A stretch of DNA of 64,000 nucleotides from Chelonoidis abingdonii (lineage: Eukaryota; Chordata; Testudines; Testudinidae), in assembly GCF_003597395.2 (NCBI RefSeq), contig NC_133770.1, positions 6,841,300-6,905,299 of the forward strand, written 5' to 3'. The notes beneath the pieces are model-generated. The model saw nothing but the letters and a program-made list of their open reading frames with translations. It had not been told where the DNA came from and did not search any database. Position numbers and translations under genes: made by a program. Shown here in pieces: positions 1-10,345 of this stretch. Each line of letters starts with the position of its first letter. The first letter of the stretch is position 1.

Positions 1-1472
1 CCTGCCGCCCGAGTCAGCTGACCCAGGCCAGTCATGGCCATGCTGTGGGTCTTTTATATACCCACTGAGGTCCAAATCCTCAAAGGAATACTCCTATGGG
101 AGTTAGGCACCTAAATGCCTTTGGGGATCTGGGCCTCAGTTTCTCTGTGCTTCTGTTCCCCATATATAAACTAGGGGTGACAGCATTTCCCTACCTCATA
201 AATACATTCATGAGTGTAAGATGCTCAGACACAGTGGTGATGGGGCCCATATAAATGCCTAAAATAGATGTGTTGAATAGCATTATTGGCGGAGAATTAC
301 TGTCATGTTCCACTCCATAGGTAGCTGCATTTTAGAAGCTGATGAATGATCCATTACATGCCATTCGTAAAATAATTTGGGATACACCTGCTGCTTCAGA
401 TAAATAACCCATCATTGCTCCATCCAGGGCTTCTCCTACAAAGAATTTATATGGTAGTAGATATAAAAGACAGCTGTTTGCACTTGGCAAGCACAACCCC
501 ATCTACTTTTCCAAGGGATAGCATTTCCAAACAGACATAGTTTGGGGTTTATTTTTTTTAAATTTCACAAAGGTTGGCTGGCTACAGCCCAGCTCAATTT
601 TCCACGACAGATGACGGTACTTTGGGAGCTAATATTACGTGTTAATCTCTTTGGTGTCCAGGCAAACGGAGCGCATAGAAATGGAAAAACTCACCACAGA
701 GCATTTCTACGGAGAGTGAAAACACAAATGTTCTGGAACCTTCAATCGCTAGGCAGGTGGTGAGGTGAGATCACCGTTTATTGTGCAAAAAAGAAAGGCT
801 TGTTTTTACTGCTCCCCAATAACTTTCTTGCATGTCCATTTTGTGCACCTAGTGTGGTTTGACACAACCCGAGATTGTGAGCTCTATGGGCCAGGGAGTG
901 TCTTGTTAATCACCGTTCTGTAGAGCACTAACACAATGGGGCCCGATACTGGATTTGGGCCACTATAAACTATCCACAAAAAAAAAGTCATCAACAGGAC
1001 AAAATGGGAGTCGTGACTTCAAAGGAGTGTAAGGAATTGGCAAGTGTTTACATGTGCACTGCCCTCTATTGGATAGAATCAGAACTGTTCAATTGTGGGT
1101 CATAGGCCTATACTGCTAATAGCTGAAGAAGAGTCCCCTTGAACCCAAGTAATAGGTGCAGGTAGGGGAGTGCTCTACAAAAGCGATGTGTATATAGCAT
1201 GTACACACACACACTGTTAATATGATGTGTGCCACTATTGTCATGTGTTTATGTAGCATTGTTCCCAAGTTAGCAGGGTCAGTAGAGTTATTGTGATTCA
1301 CAGCAACCAGGTTGCTGAGTCCAGCTCTTCTGTGAGGCCTATACATTTGGTGCAGGAGAACCTGAGTTCTAGCACTGTCTGTGTTTAAGGAGTGGGGTGG
1401 CTGCAGACCCAGTAAAAGGAATAAAATGAGCATAGATCCAGGTTGCTGAGGGGCCTACTTTAAGCAAATAGA
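1..1472. other. Intergenic DNA with SINE-like and foldback repeat fragments
   Basis: No coding sequence is recognisable. Around 60-135 is a small palindromic repeat in which the 'caaatcctcaaagg' and 'cctttggggatctggg' halves are inverted. Around 137-270 follows a MIR-like tail ('cagtttctctgtgcttctg' through 'ataaatgcctaaaatagatg'). Around 885-965 is another dispersed SINE-type tail ('cacaatggggcccgatac'). Around 1046-1150 is a fragment shared with 32975-33090 (see the repeat entry at 32975). The rest looks unique. Assignments come from recognising dispersed motifs, not from a search. Confidence 0.4.
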
Positions 1473-1760
1473 TTTCTAGATTCCAAGGCCAGATGGGACC
1501 AGTGTGAGCATATAATCTAACCTGCTGTGCAACACAGGCCAGAAAACTGCCCTGCAATAATTCCTAGGGTAGAGCTTTTAGAAAAAACATCCACGCATGG
1601 TTTAAAAATTGTCGGTGATGGAGAATCCACCCCCACCCTCAGCAACTTGTTCCAATAGTTAATTACTCACTGTTAAAAATGTGTGCATTATTTCATCTGA
1701 ACGTATCCAATTTAAACTTCCAGCCCTTGAACTGTTCCAGCTCCGTTACCAAAGCCACCC
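1473..1760 (-). mobile_element. CR1 LINE 3' fragment
   Basis: The sequence reads as the reverse complement of a CR1 3' region. It has the motif 'aaggccagatgggaccag' followed by 'aacctgctgtgcaacacagg' and the long conserved 3' tail region down to 'cagcccttgaactg'. It is 5'-truncated, as is usual for CR1, and has no intact ORF. A second CR1 fragment lies 270 bp away in the opposite orientation. Confidence 0.65.
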
Positions 1761-2027
1761 ACCCCACACACACCCTTTCTTCAGACCGCTTTGAGATCTA
1801 CTGTGGTCATCGTGAAGGTCCAAGTGGCTGCAGTGAAGACAGAGGAGGCCACAGGCTTTCTGGAGCTGACCCTGGACGTGACAGAATGGGTTGCAAGTCT
1901 GGTACTATTTGGTGTTTTTCTTCAAATCTCAGCTCCTGGAGTCATGCTGTTATGGAAGGATGAGTTCTCATTTAAAACAATAGTAAGCCCTCACAATTGC
2001 ACAGACACAGCCCCCCCAAGGTGAGAA

Positions 2028-2470
2028 GTGAGGGGCAAAGAAACCTATCTTGTTTTAAGACTGAGCTTGATATGTTTATGAGAAGATACCCTACAATGGC
2101 CTATGCAAATATTAGCCAATATCCCCAACTTCTGGTGATGGGACACTAGATGGGGAGGGCTCTGAGTAACTTCAGAGAATTCTTTCCCAGGGGTCTGGCT
2201 GGTGGGCCTTGCCCTTGTGCTCAGGGTCTAACTGATCCCCAGGAAGGAATTCTCCCCCATGTCAGATTGGCAGAAATCTCGGCGGGGGGGAAGGAGCAGG
2301 TTTCTCCTCCCTCTGCAGTATGGGGCACAGGGAACTTGCTGGTTTGATCTAGAGTAAATGGTGGAGTCTCTGTAACTTGAAGACGGTAAACAGTAGCTCA
2401 GCCAGAGATTATGGGTCTATTCCAGACTGAGTGGGTGAGGTTCTGTGGTCACATGATCAGGAGGACCCCC
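2028..2470 (+). mobile_element. CR1 LINE 3' fragment
   Basis: Plus-strand CR1 tail sequence containing 'ggggtctggctggtgggcc', 'cagggtctaactgatc', 'ccccatgtcagattggcag' and 'gagtgggtgaggttctgtgg', typical of turtle CR1 3' regions. It is diverged and shows no open frame for reverse transcriptase. Confidence 0.65.
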
Positions 2471-3652
2471 TTCTGCCATTAAATGTAGGCGTCTCTCAGA
2501 AAAGCTTGAAATTGTGACCCCTATAGGCTCCAAAACTGGATGCCACAAAGCACCCAACAGTTCTTATTTTTTAAATCTTGTGATTGCTCAGGGCCTGCCT
2601 CCTGGTGTTTGAACAACTGGGGCTGGCAATACGCAGCAGGGTTTGAACTTTGAGTTAGCTAGGCAGCCTGATCGAACCAGCCCATTTTTATTAAACCACC
2701 TCTTGTTTCTAAAAGAGACTGTCTCTGCTGTAGCTTCTGACTGGGCCTGGAGTGGAGCCTGGGTGTTTGTTTAACCCCCTTGCACTCATCCTATCTGACT
2801 AAGCAGAGAACCAGGTTCAGGTAGACTCAGTCTCCATCACCCATTTTCTCAGGGGGTAGCACCACTTTCTTCCCTGTCCCAGAGTCCTCCCTGCCAGCTT
2901 CAAAACATACCAGCTCCCCCACCCAGGGGAGGGTGCAGATTACCCTTTTTGATGCTGTCGTGCCTCAGTTTCCCTCTGAGTGGGCTGGGGTTTCTCCAGC
3001 CTGAGAGGCCAGGTTGGAAGCTTTGGTCCTCTGGCCAAGGGCAGAGTCTAACTAAAAGGGTCTCCCAGCCATTTATGCTCAGTCACCTCATCCTCAATCC
3101 TGTGACCCTTCCCAGGCTGCTTCCATCATGAAACCTGGGCACAGGGGTTGCCTCGGCCCGTGCTGCTCTTAAAGGCCCGGCTTATTTTGTAACACCCCCA
3201 GACATACTAGCAGAGGGCTAATACGCCCTCTTCACGCCTGCTGCCCAGGCTCATCACTCAGGTGCTATAGGCTCTGTGCCCTTTCCAGTGTCCATTGCCT
3301 GCCCCTGTATGTTCCCAGCCTGAGGTACAGGGAGTGACCAGTTCCGGGCTTGCCACCTCCCGGATTCAAGGAAAAACCTGCCACTGCCAACCCCCAGCCT
3401 GACTTTCTTCTTTCAAGCATCCCTTCACCAGCCTGACCACCCCTCATCCATAAGCCCCTAACGCATTCCCTCCCAGGAGCCTCAGTCCTGGAGGGAGCCC
3501 CCTCCTGTCTCCCCCAGGAGTCCCTACCTCCCCAACTCCCGTTTCTGCTCCCTATGTGTCCCTGTTGGAAAGCCTCCGTCTGTCTGTCCCAGTTCCCCAT
3601 CCTAGGTGCTGAGAGGAGCAGGAATCTCAGCCACTGTTGAGGGCCTGGCATG
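2471..3652. other. Intergenic DNA, no feature recognised
   Basis: The sequence is moderately GC-rich, and open frames occur on both strands (for example 3265-3651 minus). None resembles a known protein family, and their composition is that of unselected sequence. I see no repeats with clear boundaries here. Confidence 0.4.
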
Positions 3653-4058
3653 TGGAGCAGGATGACTTATAAGGAGAGGCTGAGGGCATGGGGCTTGTTT
3701 AGTCTGGAGAAGAGAAGAATGAAGGAGGGATTTGATAGCTGCTTTCAACTACCTGAAGGGGGATTCCAAAGAGGATGGATCTAGACTGTTCTCAGTGGTG
3801 GCAGATGACAGAACAAGGAGTAATGGTCTCAAGTTGCAGTGGGGGAGGTCTAGGTTGGATATTAGGAAACACTATTTCCCGAGGAGAGTGGTGAAGCACT
3901 GGAATAGGTTACCTAGGGAGGTGGTGGAATCTCATCCTTAGAGATTTTTAAGGCTCTGCTGGGATGATTTTGTTGGGGTTGGTCCTGCTTTGAGCAGGGG
4001 ATTGGATTAGATACCTCCTAAGGTCCCTTCCAACCCTGAGATTCTCTGATTCTGTGAT
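3653..4058 (+). mobile_element. CR1 LINE 3' end
   Basis: The segment begins near 'gacttataaggagaggctga' and contains a recognisable relic of the C-terminal CR1 ORF2 tail ('gatagctgctttcaactacc', 'ggatattaggaaacactatt'). It ends in 'aggtcccttccaacc' and the short 3' repeat 'attctctgattctgtgatg', which is how CR1 elements terminate. It is truncated at its 5' end and interrupted by stops and frameshifts. Confidence 0.85.
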
Positions 4059-4556
4059 GCTTCCAGCAGCCATGTGACTTGCCTGCCTCTTGCAAGTTGC
4101 TTGTAAGTTACTAGTGGAAAAAAAAAAACAAAAAACCAACCTGGCACATTGCAACCAGTAACTGACAAGCCAGTAGAAAAACTGGCCAGGTGGCAACCTT
4201 AGCCAAATGTTAAAGAGTTCAACAATTTAGAATTGGCCAGTAGCCTAATGATTAAAAAAAAGATATATCTGTGGGGCTGACTAGCAGGCCACCCTCCTTT
4301 GCCACCCCTCGTGTGTTAGTGGAGGCTGAATTTCTCCTCTATGCTGGGCATGGGTTGAGCATCTCCCCTTCCTGCACTCCATGTTTAGGGAGTAAGGGTT
4401 CTCCTGTGGGTAAATGATGGGAACAGCAGGGTTTGAACAGGGAACCCCTAGAGGCAAATGCATGCATTGGTACAGTTTATGCTAACACACTGGGGTTGTA
4501 GAGTGTTGTAACAGCCTCACAGCCTCTGTGGAGCAGGCACAGAGAGGCCCTGTAAT

Positions 4557-4680
4557 TAGGGTGACCAGACAGCAAGTGTAAAAAAATAGAGACAAGGGGT
4601 GGCGGTTATATGAGCCTATATAAGAAAAAGCCCTCAAAATCAAGACTGTCCCTATAAAATTGGGACATCTGGTCACCCTA
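4557..4680. mobile_element. hAT-type MITE with perfect 8-bp TSD
   Basis: A 124-bp non-autonomous DNA transposon. The ends are inverted repeats, TAGGGTGACCAGA on the left and TCTGGTCACCCTA on the right. The element is flanked by an exact 8-bp direct duplication, CCTGTAAT, at 4549-4556 and 4681-4688. The 8-bp TSD and TAGGG-type termini indicate a hAT superfamily transposase acting in trans. There is no coding capacity. Confidence 0.85.
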
Positions 4681-4688
4681 CCTGTAAT

Positions 4689-5485
4689 GCACACTGAACA
4701 GTGGGTTTCACTAGCTTCCCTCTGGGGTGGCATCTCTTACTGTACCTACTGATTAAAGCCTTTTTTGCTGCTGTGGCCTTCAGCACAGCTGCTGCTCTGG
4801 CCTCCTAGACAATAGGCGATGCTGTGCCGCAGGAAAGCGGCTGAGTTAAGTGGCCGGAGCGATGCATCAGGCTAGATTGTGGTGCAGGGTCAGATGCTTT
4901 AAAGGAACGGAGGTGAAAAAGACAAAGGGGAAAACGCTGACTGCACCATTTGCTGTTGCCTCTTGGCTGGCTGTTACCTAGCGCGCTCCCCACTCACAGA
5001 TGTGGCAGGATCCGGAAGGTCTGCCCTATGCTTGTGCATAATCACTAGAACCTCATCTAACGCTCATGGACACCAGTGGGAGTACGAAGACACCTAAATC
5101 TTTTTGGGGCTCGGAGCCTAGGTGTGTCTGGCTGTGCTGGGTGTAGGGGGCCATGGTTGTTTTCCTTAAGGCTACAAGCTTGCCATGGAAAAAGGGGATA
5201 TGCTTGGGGCCCAGCTGTGCAAGGGCTGTGTTTGTGTCTGGGCTCAGCCTGGGGTACGCAAGGTGGAGCGAGCCGCCTCCTCCACATTCCCACGGCAGGG
5301 CTTCAGCAGAATGCAGTCCGTTCCCTTGGAACCAGCTGCAGGTTAGTGAGCCTTATGCAGCGTGTGATTTCCACGGCACTCAACGAATGGTACCCACTGG
5401 GAGCCTGAGAGGCAGATATTGGGTCATCTTCCCATGCCCCATACCAGCTCAGCATAACAAACTTGCGTAAGCAACCCTTTCAGAC
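4689..5485. other. Intergenic DNA, little recognisable
   Basis: No gene is seen. A short foldback-repeat fragment of the 'gacacctaaatctttttgg' type lies near 5090-5120. Open frames on both strands at 5057-5470 overlap each other and match no family I recognise. Confidence 0.35.
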
Positions 5486-5958
5486 CCCTTTGGAGTCTAG
5501 GGCTGCCAACTTCGTAAGTGCTGGACCCTCTCCTTCCCTGCTCCTTCCTCCTGAGGCCCCGTCTTGCCCTGCCTCTTCCCTGAAGGCCTCCCCCCTATCC
5601 AGCCTCTTCTCTCAAGGCCCTGCTCCTGCCCTTTCCCCCTGAGGCCCTGCCCCCGTTTGCTCCTCTTTCCCCCTCCCCCCATGACTGGCTGCTCTTTCCC
5701 TCTCTCCCCCACCTCTGCCCAGGTTGGGAGGGACTCCTCTGATGAGCCGGGGCTGGGAGCTGCAGCCACCTGATACAGGTAGGAGGCGGCCCCAGCTAAG
5801 TAGGGGCAGGCGCGGTTGATGACTCGGTGCCTCTCCACTTCCCCTGCCCGCAGTAACCGGACTTCAGGTGCCTGGTCAGTAGATATGATCGGACACAGTC
5901 AGATCCCCTTTTCGACCGGACTTTCCCGTCAAAAACCAGGCACTTGGCCACCCTATCC
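5486..5958. mobile_element. Candidate hAT-like non-autonomous DNA element
   Basis: The left end is TAGGGCTGCCAACTTC at about 5500 and the right end is the inverted TTGGCCACCCTA finishing near 5955. The interior is C-rich, with repeated 'aggccctgcc/cctcccc' stretches. The ends match the general pattern of abundant turtle foldback elements, but I could not align a clean target-site duplication, so the boundaries are approximate. Confidence 0.5.
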
Positions 5959-7670
5959 CGTTTGGAGGAGGGCCTCTGCTGGCTGATGCTGCAGGAGCAC
6001 AAGCCGGTGCAGAATGTCATCGCCACTGGCTTCCTCCAGTGTGATTTCATCTCAACTCAGTTCAGAGGTCGGGGTGGTGGAAAGCCTCTTTATTTAGATT
6101 GTCAAGTCTCCGGGGTAAAGAGATTTTTACTGTGCACCTTGCACAATAGGGCCCTGATTTCAGCTGGGGTCTCTGGGAATTTCCATAATACAGGTCATTT
6201 GATGCCAGACTTGCGTAACAGTTAACTCTAGATAAGCAGAAAGGAAGGCACAACATTTTGAGTCCCGAACGGATCCCTCTTTTCAATCAGGAATTCTAGC
6301 GAATTGGGACAAAGGCCTGCGAAGCAGGGCACCCCCCATCAATTGGATGCTACTGTGTTTGCGTGTATTACTCATGTAGAATAGCATTCGCTCATCTCGA
6401 GTTAGGTCTTTTACACTAAGCTTCTGGAGCATTCCAGAGAAGCCACTCTGCATTGTTCGCTCCCGGCTTACTGAGGGCCTGGCATAAGTCTGAATGGAAA
6501 GAGAAGCCTATAGGATATTGAGAACATAAGAATATCAGCTGGTCTGAGTGCTTCTTTCAAAATAGCCACTGCAGCCACAATCAGGAGAATAATAGAAGCA
6601 AGAGGTGGGAAGGGAAGACAAGGCAGGATTTCCTTGTTTCAGCCTATTACTGCAACTTCACTTCTTCTCCTTGGTTTTGTTCATTTCCAACAACCATTGC
6701 CTTAGCCAGGGGGGATTCAGGGCCTGGATCCTGAGAGATGCTGGGCATCCCTCAGCTCCAACTAAGTCAATGGGAATTGCTTGGGTCCAAATCCCCAAAG
6801 GCACTTACGCTCCTAACTTCCATTCTGGACCCTGCAGCCCAGCCCCGCTAAGGGTAAGCATGGAGCAGGTTGTGAGGGTGAGTCATGGATTGTTCTGCTG
6901 CTCAACATGCAGAGTTGGGTAGCGTTGTGGAGTCTTTCACTGAGCGCTGTCAGGGTGGTTTTCTGATGGAAATACAGACAAGCTAGGTCTTCCAGTGGGA
7001 CTCCAAAGGTCCTTGCAAGCATGGAAGCCTGCTGTCCAAAGGCAGGTCTCCTCTGTGGACCTCTGTAGTATGTTATCTCATTCTTATATTGAAGTTGCCA
7101 TATTGAATCAGACGACTGGTCTATATAGTATCTAACCTCCTTTTGGCAAGGACCAGAACCCAGCACTTCAGAAAATTCATCCCTCATGCACCTCACCAGT
7201 TGCGGGGGGTCCTGTCTCTGCTTAGTGTGGACACTGGAAAGTCTGGGGAGCTTTGCATAGAAACAAGGATTTGTCCAAGTGTCCTTGGTCAAAATTGTGC
7301 CCATTCCCCACTGTTAGGAGCTGCAGGAACTAAGCAGTTTTGAAAATCAAGCCACTGATGGCCACTCCATGTATATCCAACTATATTCATTGCCTGGTTT
7401 TCAGAAAAGCCAAGCACCCAGAGCTCCCACTGAGGTCAATGGCAGTTTAGCCTGACTAAAGACTTCCGGAGTTTTCTTGATACATTAGAATAGCAACTGC
7501 CAGCCTGAAAGCATCACTGAAATACAGCCACATCTGGGGTGGAGTGTCACAGCCAACCAGCGCACACGGCACACTGTTAAACAGTGGTGTTAAGGGAATG
7601 TTTTTGTCCAGCAACACTTGTTCCTACACAAAACTCAATGGTGCATCATATGGACTGTCCTGGCACATGC
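5959..7670. other. Intergenic DNA, no gene recognised
   Basis: The overlapping open frames at 6813-7304 (minus) and 6605-6922 (plus) look like chance frames. Near 6765-6800 is a short 'actaagtcaatgggaattg' palindromic-repeat remnant. Nothing else is supported. Confidence 0.35.
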
Positions 7671-7673
7671 AGG

Positions 7674-7756
7674 GGCAGATTCTTAGCTGGTGTAAATGGC
7701 ATTGCTGTGTTGAAGTCAACAGAGCTACACTGATTTGCACCAGCAGGAGAATCTGG
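7674..7756. repeat. Small foldback repeat (MITE-like, ~83 bp)
   Basis: The inverted halves 'cagattcttagctggtgtaa' and 'tgcaccagcaggagaatctg' flank a short core containing 'gttgaagtcaacagagcta'. Related copies with the same layout occur at about 10241-10345, 16282-16356, 36426-36523, 43322-43400 and 54305-54394. It is non-coding. Confidence 0.6.
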
Positions 7757-7814
7757 ACTGTAGTTTCTTGTTTTGCATGTACATTTAGGCAGATGGAATA
7801 TGTAGCACTGGTCC

Positions 7815-8064
7815 AACCAACAGGGTTCAAAAAAGAACTAGATAAATTCATGGAGGATAGGCCCATCAGTGGCTATTAGCCAGGATGGGCAGGGAGGGTG
7901 TCCCTAGCCTCTATTTGCAGAAGCTGGGAAAGTGCGACAGGGGATGGATCACTTGATGATTCCCTGTTCTGTTCATTCCCTCTGGGGCACCTGGCACTGG
8001 CCACCTTCGGCAGACAGAATACTGGGCTAGATGGAACCAATGTGGCCGTTCTTATGTTCTTATG
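7815..8064 (+). mobile_element. CR1 LINE 3' end
   Basis: Starts near 'gggttcaaaaaagaactaga' and continues through 'ggcccatcagtggctattag' to 'ctgggctagatggaacc'. It ends in the tandem 'ttcttatgttcttatg' that marks a CR1 3' terminus. It is 5'-truncated and non-coding. Confidence 0.85.
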
Positions 8065-10240
8065 GACTGGCAGGCTCGAAAATACAAGTGTCTTCAGAGT
8101 TTAGAGAGAGAGAGAGGGACACAAAGAAAGATCTTTAAATGTTCACAAAATCAATAAAGATTTCTTTTTATTTTAATTCCCTTTTTTTTTACATACACCT
8201 GTGGTTTTTTTTTTCATTTTCCTTTCATTATTTTGGTCCATACAGAAAAGTAAAGGTGGAGGAATGTAAACCATATGCATTACTGAAGACATGACAATGC
8301 AGTGTCTCAATAGTACATAGAAATAAATCACAGTTTTGTCCTTTATATTTTTTCCCCCCTCTGATGTGAAATGTGATCTAAAAAGCAACACACGATGCAA
8401 GAGCTCCTTGGTCAATGCCCGTCCCTCTCCCTCCTGCTCCAATCAGAAAAAGGCGCCAGCAATTGGAGAGCAGGGCACTGCAGGCTTATGGGAGTCAGGA
8501 TCCTCTCTAGTGCCATATCAGGTCGCTGGTGGCTTAGCATGGAGTTGCTGAGAAGAAGCAATGGGTTTTAGCAGCAGGTAAATCACCTCCAGTCCATTTT
8601 GCCTCACTCATCAGAGAGACAAGCAAGTGACCTGGTGCTTCTGCAGGCTGGGGCCAGCGCAATCTGCCCCAGCATCTGCATTCCTTCTGTAGCTTCTCAT
8701 GTGTGCACAGGTAGATGGACCCAAATCCTCAGCTGGCATAGACTGGCAAGCCCCTAGTCAGTAGGGCCAGGCTGATTTATACCAGTTGCAGATTTGGCCT
8801 ATTGGTGCTATTCTTTCCCTTTATTAGGACCCTCACTGGGGGAACTAAGCCACCGAATGACTTGTATCTTACCAGTCCACACACCCTGTGGCCTGAAACA
8901 CTGCTCGTTTACTACGGATGGCCACTGTCTGGCTTCATTTCAGAGGAGGTGGGCCCCCTTCTACAGGAGACCAATGGACAGGAACAAAACCATGTATTCA
9001 ACCCACTTTCTTCCCAAACGCTTTCCCATCTGTGTGGCCCCATATCCAGAATCACCTGTCTACTAACTGCCCCGATGGCCGCAACTAGAGATCTGACCTC
9101 TCCGAAGATCTGTCTCTGAAACCCCATTTCAGACAAATGAGGCTATGCTACAGACATAACTCTGCTTTCTGGGCTACTTCAAAGCTTGTGTTAATTATTA
9201 TTCCAAAGCAGGGGAGGTTGGGGGGGGGTTGTTCATTGGAATAATGATACTGAGCCTTATACCGCTGCAAAAACAAAAGCGTGACATCCTGCCTCATTGA
9301 CAGTGGAAGCCTCACCATTGAATTCAGTGAGGCCAGGAGTTCATTTGAAATTGACTTCTGTGGAACTATGTGAAGAGCCACCAGTTGAGAATCTGTCCCT
9401 AAATCATTGACCGTCACACAGTCCCAGAGAGGTAGAGGGGTAAGTGGACACCAGCGCTCAGAGAGGGGTTAAATATGAGACCAAGAACCCCTAATTCCTG
9501 GATTTCTCTCTTTGTGCTCAGACCTCTGCAAGGGACATCTTTCTTATCTGCACTGGAGGACAGAAGGGAAGGTTGAAAAAAGTGATCTCTGCCTGTGTGG
9601 GGGAAGGGAGAGAGAAAGCAGAACAGATATTGTCAAAGAAGCCATTTGATCTCCCAGTGAGGCCTCTGTTCAGAACAGAAGTCACTCGTGCTAACATCCA
9701 TCTCTATTCAGAACAGCATTTAAACATATGCTTAGAGTTAGGCACTTGCAGAAGTGTTGTGTAGGGATGTTCTCCAGAACTGGTGCCAGAATTATATTCT
9801 GATGCTTTTCATTGAAGTGGACTCTTCTTTAAACTTTATTCGTTGCAGCATTTTCACTTGCTCATGTTTCCCCAAGCTAGAGCCAGATTCGGAGCTGACA
9901 TCTAACCTCATGCAACCTCATTAAACAGGATTGCATGGTTAATTGGGGCTAAATTTGTTCTGCTATGTGCTTAGAAGCATTGGCTTTGGCTCCAATACAA
10001 ACGCAAGAGCTTAATCTACAGAGGCCCGCACTGTTTCTTCTTTTTAAAAAAAAAACCCACCCCAAATATCAGCTGATCCAGTTATCGTAGAGCAAGGGGT
10101 CCCACCTATAGCTGTAGTAACTAGAAATCTTAAAGCTGCTAGGCCAATCTCTAGTTATTTGCAGAGAATTTTCATAGGTAAGAATAGAGGCATTGGATTA
10201 GCAGCATGAAACAGAATTCTCTATGAGCATCCGGCAGAAG
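8065..10240. other. Intergenic DNA, no gene recognised
   Basis: Contains a short GA run at about 8105-8117, a T-rich stretch near 8160-8230 and otherwise unique-looking sequence. A long purine-pyrimidine run lies near 9220. No splice-consistent coding segment or family similarity was seen. Confidence 0.35.
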
Positions 10241-10345
10241 GCTTGACTCTGATCTCTTTTACATGGTATTTTACTGGTGTAATTCAATAACTTCAGTGGA
10301 GTTACTCCTGGCGTACAGCAGTGGCTGGGAGATCAGAGTCAGGCC
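10241..10345. repeat. Foldback repeat, ~105 bp
   Basis: The left half 'ggcttgactctgatctc' pairs with the right half 'gagatcagagtcaggcc'. The core holds 'ttcagtggagttactcc'. This is a subfamily of the small palindromic elements seen elsewhere in the window. Confidence 0.6.

Noticed and set aside
3732..3941. 69-codon frame reading [20 protein letters not shown]
   Set aside because: It is the C-terminal relic of CR1 ORF2 within a 5'-truncated copy, not an independent gene.
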